A stretch of DNA of 64,000 nucleotides. Source: JBEVJK01 sp963791325 (GTDB lineage: Bacteria; Pseudomonadota; Alphaproteobacteria; Rhizobiales; Rhizobiaceae). Position 1 is the stretch's first letter. Each line of letters starts with the position of its first letter. A model generated the notes under the pieces. It was not told where the DNA came from. It was given only the letters and a program-made list of their open reading frames with translations, and made no database searches. The DNA lies in the NCBI GenBank assembly GCA_963791325.1, contig CAWBRU010000010.1:1-64000 (forward strand), in the 5' to 3' direction. The position numbers were made by a program, and so were the translations under genes. Shown here piece after piece: positions 16,147-25,549 of the stretch.

Positions 16147-17193
16147 TCACCGCAAACGCCGGGCGCTTTCTGCGGCGAGGGCGAGCAGCGCCTGGCGGGC
16201 GATCGCCAGCGCCAGCTCCGGCCGCGTGCGCGCCGACAGCACGGCCGCCTGCAGCGAGGCCGCGGCGCGGGCAAGTGCGGCGCCGTCCCAGGCACCGATC
16301 GCCGCCTCGACCCGCTTCTTGCGGCTGAAAAACACCGGCGGCTTGGCCGCCGCCACGGCACTTGCGGCACTGCGACCATCGCCGTCCATCTGGCTGCGCA
16401 ACAGTGCCAGCGCATGAAACTGGCGCAGCGCCGCGCCGAGCAGCTGGTTGGCGGCCGGCCCGGCCTGGGCCGAAAGCCGGCCAAAAGCCTTGTCGAACAC
16501 CTCCAGCCGGCCGTCGAGCACCGCATCGAGCACCTCGTCGGCCGACTGCGCCGACACATCGCCGGTGCTCGCTTGGACGTCGGCGAGCTCGATCCGGCCC
16601 TGGCCATGGGCGTAGAGCACCAGCTTTTCGAGCTCGCCGCGGCTCGCCAGGCGGTCGCCGCCGAGGCTCGGCCGCAACGCGCGGCGGGCGTCGAGCGCCA
16701 TCTGAAGACCGGCGCGCTCAAGAGTCTGGTCGATCAGCGCATCGATGTCGCGGCCCTCGTCGGCATAGCATGGCAAGGCGATTGCCGCCTCCGCTCCCTC
16801 CACCGCGCTGCGCAGAGCGCTTCCCTTGCGCAGATCGCCGGCCTCGATCAACACCACGGCCTGCGGCGCCGGCAGCGCGGCGAGCCGCTTCACCGCCTCG
16901 GCAAGACCTTTGCCGGCCCCGCCGGCATTGCGCACCCAGACCAGCCGGCGATCCGAGAACATCGGCACCGTGCTGGCCTCGTCGATCAGCCGGCCCGGGT
17001 CCTGCTCGAGCTCGGCGGCGTCGAGCCGCACCACCGAAAACGGGTCGTCGGCGCTGAGCCCGGTCCACGCGGCGAGCCGTGCGGCCCGCTCCGACACCAG
17101 GCCGCGATCCGGTCCATAGACCAGGAGGATCAGCTTGCCGGGATCGGGCCGGGCAAGCCAGGCTTCCACTTCATGGGCCTTCTTCTGCGCCAT
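16147..17193 (-). CDS. holA: DNA polymerase III subunit delta
   Basis: 348 residues, the normal size. The start at 17193 (MAQKKAHEVEAWL) has AAAGGA six bases upstream; the frame extends further but without family character. LILLVYGPDRGLVSERAARLA is the usual N-terminal P-loop-like region, followed by DDPFSVVRLDAAEL and the middle domain; the C-terminal collar-like domain includes NQLLGAALRQFHAL. Delta opens the sliding clamp within the clamp-loader complex. In many Rhizobiales it follows leuS and lptE; these are not next to it here, so the local order has been rearranged, perhaps near the island boundary. Confidence 0.9.
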   Translation of the reverse strand: MAQKKAHEVEAWLARPDPGKLILLVYGPDRGLVSERAARLAAWTGLSADDPFSVVRLDAAELEQDPGRLIDEASTVPMFSDRRLVWVRNAGGAGKGLAEAVKRLAALPAPQAVVLIEAGDLRKGSALRSAVEGAEAAIALPCYADEGRDIDALIDQTLERAGLQMALDARRALRPSLGGDRLASRGELEKLVLYAHGQGRIELADVQASTGDVSAQSADEVLDAVLDGRLEVFDKAFGRLSAQAGPAANQLLGAALRQFHALALLRSQMDGDGRSAASAVAAAKPPVFFSRKKRVEAAIGAWDGAALARAAASLQAAVLSARTRPELALAIARQALLALAAESARRLR

Positions 17194-17306
17194 TATGTTC
17201 CTTTCGAAGCCCGTTCCTTCGCCATCCCATCGCTCCCGGCGACGTTGAGTCCGACCCTGCAGCGGCCTAAGCTTGAGCGCAAAACCCGGCCGAACAAGGC
17301 TCTGCC

Positions 17307-18014
17307 ATGCAGACACCGCTTGCCACCATCGGCTTCGATGCCGACGATACGCTCTGGCAGAATGAGCAATTCTACCGCTTGACCGAGCAGCGCTTTGCCG
17401 AGCTGCTTGCCGACTATGCCGAGCCGGGCGAGCTGTCGGCAAGGCTGCTTGGGGCCGAGAAACGCAATTTGCGGCTCTACGGCTTTGGCATCAAAGGCTT
17501 CACGCTGTCGATGATCGAAACCGCCGTCGAGCTGACCGACGGTCGCGTGCCCGGCGAGATCGTCGGCAAGATCCTCGCCGCCGGCCGCGAGATGCTCGAG
17601 CATCCGATCGAGACGCTGCCTCAGGCCCGGGCAACGCTGGCGACGCTGGCGCCGGCCTACAGGCTGGTGCTGATCACCAAAGGCGACCTGTTCGACCAGG
17701 AACGCAAGCTGGCACAGTCCGGGCTCGGCGAGCTGTTTGCCGGGGTCGAGATCGTCAGCGACAAGAGCGAAGCCACCTACCGGCGCATCTTCGGCCGCTA
17801 TGGCGCCGGGCCGGAAAGCGGCATGATGGTCGGCAACTCGCTGCGCTCCGACGTCGTGCCGGCGCTGGCGGCCGGCAGCTGGGCGGTGTGGATCCCGCAC
17901 GCGCTGACTTGGGAACTCGAACATGCGCCGGAGCCGGAGGCCGAGACGCGCTACCGGCGGCTGGGTGCGCTCGCCGAGCTGCCGGCGCTGATCGCTGAGC
18001 TGGACGGCGGCTGA
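17307..18014 (+). CDS. HAD-superfamily hydrolase
   Basis: 235 residues. Motif I is IGFDADDTLW (nucleophile and general acid aspartates near residue 10), motif II is LVLITKGD with the threonine, and motif IV is MMVGNSLRSDVVPALAAG. Between I and II lies a helical cap, as in the YjjG/2-haloacid dehalogenase-like group. It probably dephosphorylates a small metabolite in the cytosol; no specific substrate can be inferred. It is divergent from holA, about 110 bases away, and is followed by a copy of the dispersed repeat. Confidence 0.88.
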   Translation: MQTPLATIGFDADDTLWQNEQFYRLTEQRFAELLADYAEPGELSARLLGAEKRNLRLYGFGIKGFTLSMIETAVELTDGRVPGEIVGKILAAGREMLEHPIETLPQARATLATLAPAYRLVLITKGDLFDQERKLAQSGLGELFAGVEIVSDKSEATYRRIFGRYGAGPESGMMVGNSLRSDVVPALAAGSWAVWIPHALTWELEHAPEPEAETRYRRLGALAELPALIAELDGG

Positions 18015-18028
18015 ACCGGCCTCGCAGC

Positions 18029-18126
18029 CGGCAATTCTGGGAAAACGGCAACGCCTTTCCGTCCGGAATTGCGGCAAAACGAGGACTTGGACGTGGGGGG
18101 CGGATTCGAGGCAAAGGTGAGCCGCC
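18029..18126 (+). repeat. Dispersed palindromic intergenic repeat, copy 1
   Basis: About 98 bases between the HAD hydrolase stop and the regulator stop. The core reads GGCAATTCTGGGAAAACGGC, then CCTTTCCGTCCGGAATTGCG, forming an imperfect hairpin. The tail CGGATTCGAGGCAAAGGTGA matches the tail of the copy at 44972. The unit resembles the palindromic repeats common between genes of Rhizobiales. It sits between two converging genes. Confidence 0.7.
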
Positions 18127-18906
18127 CTAACGCGCCCGGTCGATGACGGCATCGGTATCGGCGAGCAGCCGGCGCACCGCATTGCGCGCCGCGGCAGGGC
18201 GCTTCAGGCGCACCATGCGCTCGATGGCGGCATGCAGGCGCTGCGCCTGCTCCAGCCGGGGCTCCTCGCGGGTGGTGTGGACGAAGAGGTGGCTGAGCGC
18301 GGATTCGATCAGCACCCCGAGCGGCACCAAGAGCTCGTTGCCCGAGGCCCTCAGGATCGCCATGTGGAACCGGGTGTCGGCCTGCGTGCGCTCCTCAAGG
18401 GTCGGCGCATTGGCCATGTCGTTCAGCGCCCGGGTGATCTCCGCCATCTGCTCGTCGCTGCGCCGCGCCGCCGCCAGCGCGGTCGCCTCCGGCTCGATGA
18501 TGTGGCGGAACTCCTGCACCGTCTTCAGGAACACTTCGCGGTCGGGCGAGGCGGCGTACCAGGAGAGCACGTCGCGGTCGAGCAGGTTCCACCGTTCGCG
18601 CGGCTCGACCCAGCTGCCGATCTTCGGACGCGAGCTCAACAGCCCCTTGGCCATCAGCATCTTGATCGCCTCGCGCACCGCCGAGCGGCTGACGTCGAAC
18701 ATCTCGCTCCAGCGCGCTTCGTTGGGCAGGATGGTGCCGGGCGGGTAGTCGCCGCGCACGATCCTCGAGCCGATCTCGCTCGCCAGTGCGGCATGCACGC
18801 TGGTGCCGGCGAAGCGCGCGCCATGGCTGCGGCGGCGCGCTGCCGGCGCCTCGGCCAGCGCGCCGTCGGCGGCCGGCCCAGGAGACGAGCTTGTGGGCTT
18901 GGCCAT
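18127..18906 (-). CDS. FadR-type GntR-family transcriptional regulator
   Basis: 259 residues from the ATG at 18906. The winged helix-turn-helix lies at about 40-100 (EIGSRIVRGDYPPGTILPNE, FDVSRSAVREAIKMLMAKGL), followed by the FCD effector domain with a metal-site pattern of histidines and aspartates (EFRHIIEPEATALA, DTRFHMAILRASGN, HLFVHTTREEP). Such regulators usually repress sugar-acid or organic-acid catabolism genes and are released by a metabolite. It follows the epimerase gene by seven bases on the same strand, so it most likely controls that gene and the divergent dehydrogenase/transport genes. Confidence 0.9.
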   Translation of the reverse strand: MAKPTSSSPGPAADGALAEAPAARRRSHGARFAGTSVHAALASEIGSRIVRGDYPPGTILPNEARWSEMFDVSRSAVREAIKMLMAKGLLSSRPKIGSWVEPRERWNLLDRDVLSWYAASPDREVFLKTVQEFRHIIEPEATALAAARRSDEQMAEITRALNDMANAPTLEERTQADTRFHMAILRASGNELLVPLGVLIESALSHLFVHTTREEPRLEQAQRLHAAIERMVRLKRPAAARNAVRRLLADTDAVIDRAR

Positions 18907-18913
18907 TGGCCCC

Positions 18914-19810
18914 TCAGCTTTGCGCGACGTAGTCTCTCCAGCTATGCTGCGGCTTGAAGCCGAGCATCTCCTTGGCCTTGCGGTTGGACAGCAGCGTCTC
19001 GAATTCGCCGAGCTCGCCCTTGACCGCCACGCCGGGGTAGTAGCGCGCCAAAAGCTCGCGCGTCGGCAGGTCGGAGGACGTGTCGTCATTGGCCGCGTTG
19101 AAGATCTGGAAGCCGAGGCCGTCGGTCTCGATTGCACGCTCGGTGATCTGGCCGAGATCGCGCGCATCGACGTAGCTCCAGGCGATGCGCTTGCGGAAAC
19201 CGGGATCGGCGAACCAGCGCGGAAACAGCTCGTATTCGTGCGGCTCGATGACGTTGCCGATGCGCAGCGCATAGATGTCGGCGCCGCTGCGCAGCGCAAA
19301 GGCGCGCGCGGTCTTCTCGTTGACCACCTTGGACAGCGCATAGCTGTCCATCGGATCGACGTCATAGGCCTCGTCGAGCGGGAAATAGGCCGGGTCGCGC
19401 GGCTCGTGCGAGAACACCAGACCGTAGGTGGTCTCGCTCGACGCGATCACGATCTTCTTGACGCCGAGCTTCACCGCCGCCTCGATGACGTTGTAGGTGC
19501 CCAAGGCGTTGATGCGGAAGAGCTCGTTGTCGGGGGTGATCATGATGCGCGGGATCGCCGCGAAATGGACGACCGCATCCACTGGCTGCGGCCTGAGCGA
19601 TGGGTCGAACTCGTGCAGTCCGGCATAACTCGACAGCGCGTTGAACACCTGGCCGCTGTCGGTGATGTCGGTGATCAGAGTGCGTACCTTGGGATTGTCG
19701 AGCGGCCTGGTGTCGAGGTTGAGCACGTGGTGGCCGCGTTCGACCAGGTATTGGATGACGTGGCGGCCGGCCTTGCCGCTGCCGCCGGTAAACATGATCA
19801 ATTTCGCCAT
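18914..19810 (-). CDS. NAD-dependent epimerase/dehydratase (extended SDR)
   Basis: 298 residues from the ATG at 19810, preceded by GGAG at seven bases. The N-terminal TGGSGKAGRHVIQYL is the TGxxGxxG NAD motif of extended short-chain dehydrogenases. VVHFAAIPRI follows, then SSETTYGL and DSYALSKVVNE supply the YxxxK catalytic pair. The C-terminal half (SYVDARDLGQI, NAANDDTSSDL) matches nucleotide-sugar epimerases and uronate-dehydrogenase-like enzymes. Beside a sugar-type ABC transporter and a beta-hydroxyacid dehydrogenase, a catabolic role on a sugar acid is likelier than cell-surface synthesis. Confidence 0.85.
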   Translation of the reverse strand: MAKLIMFTGGSGKAGRHVIQYLVERGHHVLNLDTRPLDNPKVRTLITDITDSGQVFNALSSYAGLHEFDPSLRPQPVDAVVHFAAIPRIMITPDNELFRINALGTYNVIEAAVKLGVKKIVIASSETTYGLVFSHEPRDPAYFPLDEAYDVDPMDSYALSKVVNEKTARAFALRSGADIYALRIGNVIEPHEYELFPRWFADPGFRKRIAWSYVDARDLGQITERAIETDGLGFQIFNAANDDTSSDLPTRELLARYYPGVAVKGELGEFETLLSNRKAKEMLGFKPQHSWRDYVAQS

Positions 19811-19887
19811 TTTGTTCTCCATGATCGCGGCAACGGCCGCTAAGCTTCTGCCTGGCGCAGGAAGCGCCGCAACAGGATGAGAGCCCC

Positions 19888-20853
19888 ATGAGCACACCCC
19901 CCGCCCAGGACCAGATCGGCTTCATCGGCCTCGGATTGATGGGACACGGGATTGCCAAGAACATCGTCGAGAAGGGCTTTGCCCTGACCTTTCTCGGCCG
20001 CAGCGATCGCGCCAAGGCCGAGGACATGCTGAACCGCGGCGCGGCGGAGGCGAACACGCCGGCGGCGGTCGCCGCGGCGGCGTCGGTCGTCTTTCTCTGC
20101 GTCACTGGCTCGCGCCAAGTCGAGGAGATCGTGCGCGGGCCGGGCGGCCTGAAGGAGGGACTGAAGCCGGGCAGCGTGGTGGTCGATTGCTCGACCTCCG
20201 ATCCGACCTCGACGGCGGCGCTCGCGGCCGAGCTGCAGCCGCTCGGCGTCGACTTCGCCGACGCGCCGCTCAGCCGCACCCCGAAGGAGGCCTGGGAGGG
20301 CACGCTCGACACCATGGTCGGCGCCACCGACGCGGTGTTTCAACGGATCAAGCCGGTGCTCGAGACGTGGGCCGGCCGCATCGTCCACATCGGCGGCCCG
20401 GGCGACGGCCACCGCATGAAGCTGCTCAACAATTTCGTCTCGCTCGGCTATGCCGCGCTCTATGCCGAGGCGCTGGCGCTGGCCGACAAGGTCGGCATCT
20501 CGCCGGCGCGGTTCGACAGCGTCATCCGCAACGGCCGGATGGACTGCCCGTTTTACCAGACCTTCATGCAATGGACGCTCCACGGCGATCGCGAGGCACA
20601 TAAGTTCAGCCTCGGCAATGCCTTCAAGGATCTCGTCTACCTGGAATCGATGGCCGATTCGGTAGGGCTCGCCAATCCGCTCGGCAACACGGTGAAGAAC
20701 AGCTTCGGCGGCGCCGTGTCCGCCGGGCTTCGAGACCTCTATGTGCCGATGCTGGCCACGCATGTCGGTCGTGTCAACGGGGTCGACCTGACGCCGGCGG
20801 GCGCCGTCGCGTCGCAGCCCCGCGAGGGAGAGACGGGCCGCAGCGGTCGCTGA
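19888..20853 (+). CDS. NAD(P)-dependent beta-hydroxyacid dehydrogenase
   Basis: 321 residues. GFIGLGLMGHGIAKNIVEKG is the Rossmann motif at residues 11-30; DAPLSRTPKEAWEG is the substrate loop; GDGHRMKLLNNFVSLGY contains the conserved catalytic lysine; the C-terminal helical domain includes HKFSLGNAFKDLVYLE. The family covers 3-hydroxyisobutyrate, tartronate semialdehyde and L-threonate/D-erythronate-type dehydrogenases. It is divergent from the epimerase gene with 77 bases between, so the two probably share a control region bound by the nearby FadR-type regulator. The substrate is unknown. Confidence 0.88.
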   Translation: MSTPPAQDQIGFIGLGLMGHGIAKNIVEKGFALTFLGRSDRAKAEDMLNRGAAEANTPAAVAAAASVVFLCVTGSRQVEEIVRGPGGLKEGLKPGSVVVDCSTSDPTSTAALAAELQPLGVDFADAPLSRTPKEAWEGTLDTMVGATDAVFQRIKPVLETWAGRIVHIGGPGDGHRMKLLNNFVSLGYAALYAEALALADKVGISPARFDSVIRNGRMDCPFYQTFMQWTLHGDREAHKFSLGNAFKDLVYLESMADSVGLANPLGNTVKNSFGGAVSAGLRDLYVPMLATHVGRVNGVDLTPAGAVASQPREGETGRSGR

Positions 20854-20889
20854 CCGCTGCGGAACTTCAAGTCCGCGCCCTGCGCAGCC

Positions 20890-21879
20890 TTACTTCTGGA
20901 TACAGGTATCGGCCGTATCCTTGGTGCATTCGTCGAGACCGGTGAACACCGGATCATCGACTTTCTTGCCGCTGATCAGGTCGATCATCACCGATGGCGC
21001 CTTGTAGCCCATCTCGAACGGACGTTGTCCGACCAGCGCCGTCACCAGCCCTTCCTTGGCGATCGCCACCTCGTCGCCGATGGTGTCGGCCGCGCCGATG
21101 ACGAAATCGTTCTTGGCGAGCTTGTCGGCCAGCGGCTTGATCAGGTCGCGATAGGGCTGCGGGGCGCCGAACAGCGGCCAGCCGCCCATGATGCCGAAGG
21201 CGTCGAGGTCGGGATTGGCCGCCAGGATGTCGGTCATCGCCTGGACGCCCTTGGCGCCATCGTCATTGGTGAACACCGGGCAGCCGGCCACTTCCGTCCA
21301 GCCGCCTTCGCCCTTGAGCGCCTCGAGGCCCTTCTGACCGGTCAAGGCATCGCGCATGCCCTGCGCCCGGCGCAGGATATTGTCGGCGCCCGGATTGCCC
21401 TCGATGGTGCAGATCTTGCCGCCCTTGGGCTTGGCCTTCTTGATGTATTCGCCGATCTTCTGCCCCATCAGGTAGTTGTCGGTGCCGAGATAGGTCTTGC
21501 GCAGCGCCGCGTCCTCAGCCGCGAGGTCGGCGTCGACCGTCATCACCGGCACCGACGGGTTGGCCGTCTTCAGCGTCTGGGCGATCAGCTTGGCATTCGA
21601 CGGCGAGATCGCGATCGCCGCAGTGTCGCCCTTGCCGAGGATGTCCTGCACGATCTGCGCCTCGCCGGCTTCGTCGGAGGTCGAGGCCGGGCCGGTGTAG
21701 AAGCACTCATACTCCGAATCCGGGTTCTCCTTGTTCCACTTCTGGCAGCCCTGGTTGATCGCCTCGAAGAACGGATTGTCGAGGCCCTTGACGACGATGA
21801 CCAGCTGCTTCTTGGCCAGCGCCTGGCTGGTGCCGAGCGCCATCAGTGCCGCTGCAGCAAGCAAGAGTGACTTCTTCAT
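20890..21879 (-). CDS. Periplasmic sugar-binding protein of an ABC transporter
   Basis: 329 residues with a strong ribosome binding site (AGGGAGGA, seven bases before the ATG at 21879) and a signal peptide cut after ALA. The mature part starts KKQLVIVVKGLDNPFFEAIN, typical of the ribose/galactose-type binding fold (Peripla_BP_4). Later segments YLGTDNYLMGQKIGEYI, CTIEGNPGADNILRRAQGMR and GIMGGWPLFG line the expected cleft. It delivers a monosaccharide or polyol to the transporter encoded divergently at 22169-23915. The ligand cannot be read from sequence. Confidence 0.88.
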   Translation of the reverse strand: MKKSLLLAAAALMALGTSQALAKKQLVIVVKGLDNPFFEAINQGCQKWNKENPDSEYECFYTGPASTSDEAGEAQIVQDILGKGDTAAIAISPSNAKLIAQTLKTANPSVPVMTVDADLAAEDAALRKTYLGTDNYLMGQKIGEYIKKAKPKGGKICTIEGNPGADNILRRAQGMRDALTGQKGLEALKGEGGWTEVAGCPVFTNDDGAKGVQAMTDILAANPDLDAFGIMGGWPLFGAPQPYRDLIKPLADKLAKNDFVIGAADTIGDEVAIAKEGLVTALVGQRPFEMGYKAPSVMIDLISGKKVDDPVFTGLDECTKDTADTCIQK

Positions 21880-22168
21880 GTTTTCATCCTCCCTCTTCAA
21901 AAACACGGGCCAAACGGCCCGCGATGATTTTGGCGGCAAGCCTAATCTCGGCATGCGCAGGGCGTCAATGTTATTTGTCCTACAAAACGGGAGTTTCGTC
22001 GCGCCAGCGCCGCGTTTTCCGCGGCGGCTTGATTGACGCCCGGCGGCGCGATCTGCATTAATCCCGACGGCCTCGGCGAGGAGACCAAGGGGCCGGCCTG
22101 CCTTCAGCGTCTGCAGCCGCCAAACGTGCGGACGCCGATTGACAGCGCAGCCGGGAGGAAGGCAAGGC

Positions 22169-22909
<741 letters not shown>

Positions 22910-22919
22910 GGAGGCCAGC

Positions 22920-23915
22920 ATGACGATCACACTCGATCAGACAATTTCCCAGAAGCAGCACAATTGGCTGCAAGGGATGCTCAGCAGCCAGACATTCTGG
23001 GTGTTGATCGCGATCGTGCTGGCTTGCCTGTTTCTGTCGGTGGCGACCGATTCGTTCGCCACCTCGAAGAATCTCTACAACATCACCCGCAACGTCACCT
23101 TCGTCGCCATCATCGCGCTCGGCATGACCCTGGTGATCATTACCGGCGGCATCGATCTGTCGGTCGGATCGGTGCTCTGCCTGTGCAGCATGATCCTTGC
23201 CGTCACCATGCATGCCGGCCACAGCATCGAGGTCGGCATCGCCGCGGCCATCGCCACGGCGCTGGTCATCGGTGCCTTCAACGGCATCCTGATCGCCTAT
23301 CTCGGCTTTCCACCTTTCGTGGTGACGCTCGGCATGCTGTCGATCGCCCGCAGCCTGGCGATGGTGGCGTCCAACAACACAGTGGTGTTCCAGTTCGGCC
23401 CCGACCACGACAAGCTGCTGGCGCTCGGCGGCGGCAGCTTCTTGGGCATCGCCAATCCGGTGATCTATATGGTGATCCTGGCGCTTCTCACCGGCTTCGT
23501 GCTGCGCTGGACGCGGTTCGGCCGGCACGTCTTCGCCATCGGCGGCAACGAGCATGCGGCGCTGCTGACCGGCGTCCCGGTGCGGCCGATCAAGGTCGCG
23601 GTCTACATGATCTCCGCACTTTCGGCCGGCGTTGCCGGCATTATCCAGACCGGCTGGCTGGGCGCGGTGACCACCAATATCGGCGCCGGAATGGAGCTGC
23701 AGGTGATCGCTGCGGCCGTCATCGGCGGCGCCAACCTCGCCGGCGGCGTCGGCACCGCCTTCGGCGCGCTGATCGGCGCCGCGCTGATCGAGGTGATCCG
23801 CAACAGCCTCGGCCTGCTCGGCATCAACGCCTTCTGGCAGGGCACGTTCATCGGCGGCGCGATCATCTTCGCGGTGCTGTTCGACCGGCTGCGCAATCTG
23901 CGGCAAAGCGAATAG
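22920..23915 (+). CDS. Sugar ABC transporter permease (RbsC type)
   Basis: 331 residues with about eight to ten hydrophobic segments. NVTFVAIIALGMTLVIITGG and IDLSVGSVLCL are the signature near the second helix of ribose-type permeases, and RWTRFGRHVFAIGGNEHAA is the cytoplasmic coupling loop that contacts the ATPase. It forms the membrane channel with the ATPase just upstream and the binding protein encoded divergently. GGAGG lies just before the ATG. Another start is unlikely. Confidence 0.92.
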   Translation: MTITLDQTISQKQHNWLQGMLSSQTFWVLIAIVLACLFLSVATDSFATSKNLYNITRNVTFVAIIALGMTLVIITGGIDLSVGSVLCLCSMILAVTMHAGHSIEVGIAAAIATALVIGAFNGILIAYLGFPPFVVTLGMLSIARSLAMVASNNTVVFQFGPDHDKLLALGGGSFLGIANPVIYMVILALLTGFVLRWTRFGRHVFAIGGNEHAALLTGVPVRPIKVAVYMISALSAGVAGIIQTGWLGAVTTNIGAGMELQVIAAAVIGGANLAGGVGTAFGALIGAALIEVIRNSLGLLGINAFWQGTFIGGAIIFAVLFDRLRNLRQSE

Positions 23916-23924
23916 CGCCAGGCC

Positions 23925-24692
23925 ATGGCTGCCGCGATCTTCGACCTCACCGGCCGGCTTGCCCTGGTCACCGGCTCGGCGCGCGGCATCGGCCGGGCGC
24001 TTGCCCAGGGCCTGGCCGAGTTCGGTGCTGCGGTCGTGCTCAACGCCCGCTCGGCCGTCCAGCTCGATGCGGAGGCGGCCGAGCTGCGGGCTGCCGGCCA
24101 CACCGTCCACGTCGCGGCCTTCGATGTTACCGACCGGGACGCGGTTCAGGCTGCAGTGGCCCGCATCGAGGCCGAGGCCGGCGCGATCGACATCCTGGTC
24201 AACAATGCCGGCATCCAGCATCGTGCGCCGCTCGAGGATTTTCCGGAGGAGGCCTGGCAGCGGCTGCTGCAGACCAACGTCTCCGGCCCCTTTCATGTCG
24301 CTCAGGCGGTGGCGCGCGGTATGATCGCCCGCGGCGGCGGCAAGATCATCAATATCGCTTCAGTGCAAAGCGAGCTCGCCCGGCCGAATATCGCGCCCTA
24401 CACGGCGACCAAGGGCGCCATCCGCAATCTGACCCGCGGCATGTGCACGGATTGGGCACGGCATGGATTGCAGGTCAACGCGATCGCGCCCGGCTACTTC
24501 CGCACCGAGCTCAACCAGGCGCTGGTCGATGACCCGGCCTTCTCGGCCTGGCTCGAGCGGCGCACGCCGGCCGGCCGCTGGGGCGAGGTCGGCGAGCTGG
24601 TCGGGGCCGCGGTGTTCCTGGCCTCCGATGCCTCCTCCTTCGTCAATGGCCAGACCCTCTATGTCGATGGCGGCATCACCGCATCGATTTAG
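23925..24692 (+). CDS. Short-chain dehydrogenase (gluconate 5-dehydrogenase-like)
   Basis: 255 residues, classical SDR length. NAD(P) motif TGSARGIG at 17-24; NNAG at 93-96; catalytic serine 146, tyrosine 159 and lysine 163 (in IINIASVQS and APYTATKGA). The C-terminus ends FVNGQTLYVDGGITA. The overall pattern, including IQHRAPLEDFPEEAWQ, resembles gluconate 5-dehydrogenases. It starts ten bases after the permease stop and is therefore in the same operon, giving the module an oxidoreductase for the imported compound. Confidence 0.9.
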   Translation: MAAAIFDLTGRLALVTGSARGIGRALAQGLAEFGAAVVLNARSAVQLDAEAAELRAAGHTVHVAAFDVTDRDAVQAAVARIEAEAGAIDILVNNAGIQHRAPLEDFPEEAWQRLLQTNVSGPFHVAQAVARGMIARGGGKIINIASVQSELARPNIAPYTATKGAIRNLTRGMCTDWARHGLQVNAIAPGYFRTELNQALVDDPAFSAWLERRTPAGRWGEVGELVGAAVFLASDASSFVNGQTLYVDGGITASI

Positions 24693-24707
24693 TCCGGACC
24701 AGCTGGT

Positions 24708-25526
24708 CTAGACGGAGCTTCTCCGGAGCCGCCGCTCCAGCGCGCGCAGGGCGAGCGACAGGCCGATCGTCAGCAGCAGGTAGATATAGGCGACCAGCGA
24801 GTACGTCTCGAAGAAGCGGAACGAGCCCGACGCATAGATCTTGCCCATCTGGGTGATGTCGGCGACCCCGAGCACCGAGACGAGCGAGCTGTCCTTGACC
24901 ATGGCGATGAAGTCGTTGCCGTAGGGCGGCAGGATCGTGCGGAAGGCCTGCGGCCAGACGACGTGGCGGAAGCGCCGGTAGCGGCTCAGCCCGAGCGCCT
25001 TCGCCGCTTCGATCTGGCCGCGGTCGACCGCCTGGATGCCGGCGCGGAAGATCTCGGCGATGAACGAGGCATAGGCAAGGGTGAGCGCGATGATCGCCCG
25101 CCAGAGCAGGGAGAAACTGCGCACCTGGAGCGGCTCGATCAAGCCTGCCGCCTGCAGCGGCGCGCTCGCCCAGTTCCATGCCGCCACCAGCGCCGGGGCG
25201 CCGACGAACGCGATCCAGAACAGAAGCACCAGGATCGGCACGCCGCGGATGATCTCGACATAGAAGCGCGCCGCCTGCCTCAGCCAGGCCGAGGACGACA
25301 GCCCGAGGAGCGCGATCGCCAGTCCGAGTGCGGAGGCCAGCGCATAGGCGACCACGGTGACGAAGATGGTGATGCCGACGCCCTTGACCAGCACGCCGAA
25401 CACCTGGCGGTAGAGGTCGCTGAACGCGATGGCGATCGCGATGACGGCGGCCAGGCAGAGCGCGATCGCCAACCACCACGGGAACTCGCGTCGGCTGCTC
25501 GGTGCCGAGGCGGGTCCGAGAGCCAT
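24708..25526 (-). CDS. Polar amino acid ABC transporter permease
   Basis: 272 residues from the ATG at 25526; a longer frame to 25580 would overlap the upstream gene. Five or so hydrophobic segments. VEIIRGVPILVLLFWIAF and FIAEIFRAGIQAVDRGQIEA are the HisM/GlnP-type motif, the latter being the EAA loop that docks the ATPase (continuing AAKALGLSRYRRFRHVVWPQ). It follows the binding protein gene by about 23 bases. No ATPase gene is adjacent, so the system must borrow one or the gene lies elsewhere. Confidence 0.9.
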   Translation of the reverse strand: MALGPASAPSSRREFPWWLAIALCLAAVIAIAIAFSDLYRQVFGVLVKGVGITIFVTVVAYALASALGLAIALLGLSSSAWLRQAARFYVEIIRGVPILVLLFWIAFVGAPALVAAWNWASAPLQAAGLIEPLQVRSFSLLWRAIIALTLAYASFIAEIFRAGIQAVDRGQIEAAKALGLSRYRRFRHVVWPQAFRTILPPYGNDFIAMVKDSSLVSVLGVADITQMGKIYASGSFRFFETYSLVAYIYLLLTIGLSLALRALERRLRRSSV

Positions 25527-25549
25527 GCCGAGGCGTGTGCCGGCTGTGC

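Noticed and set aside
22964..24532. 522-codon plus-strand frame across permease and SDR genes
   Set aside because: Out of frame with both genes, histidine/arginine-rich low-complexity text, no domain.
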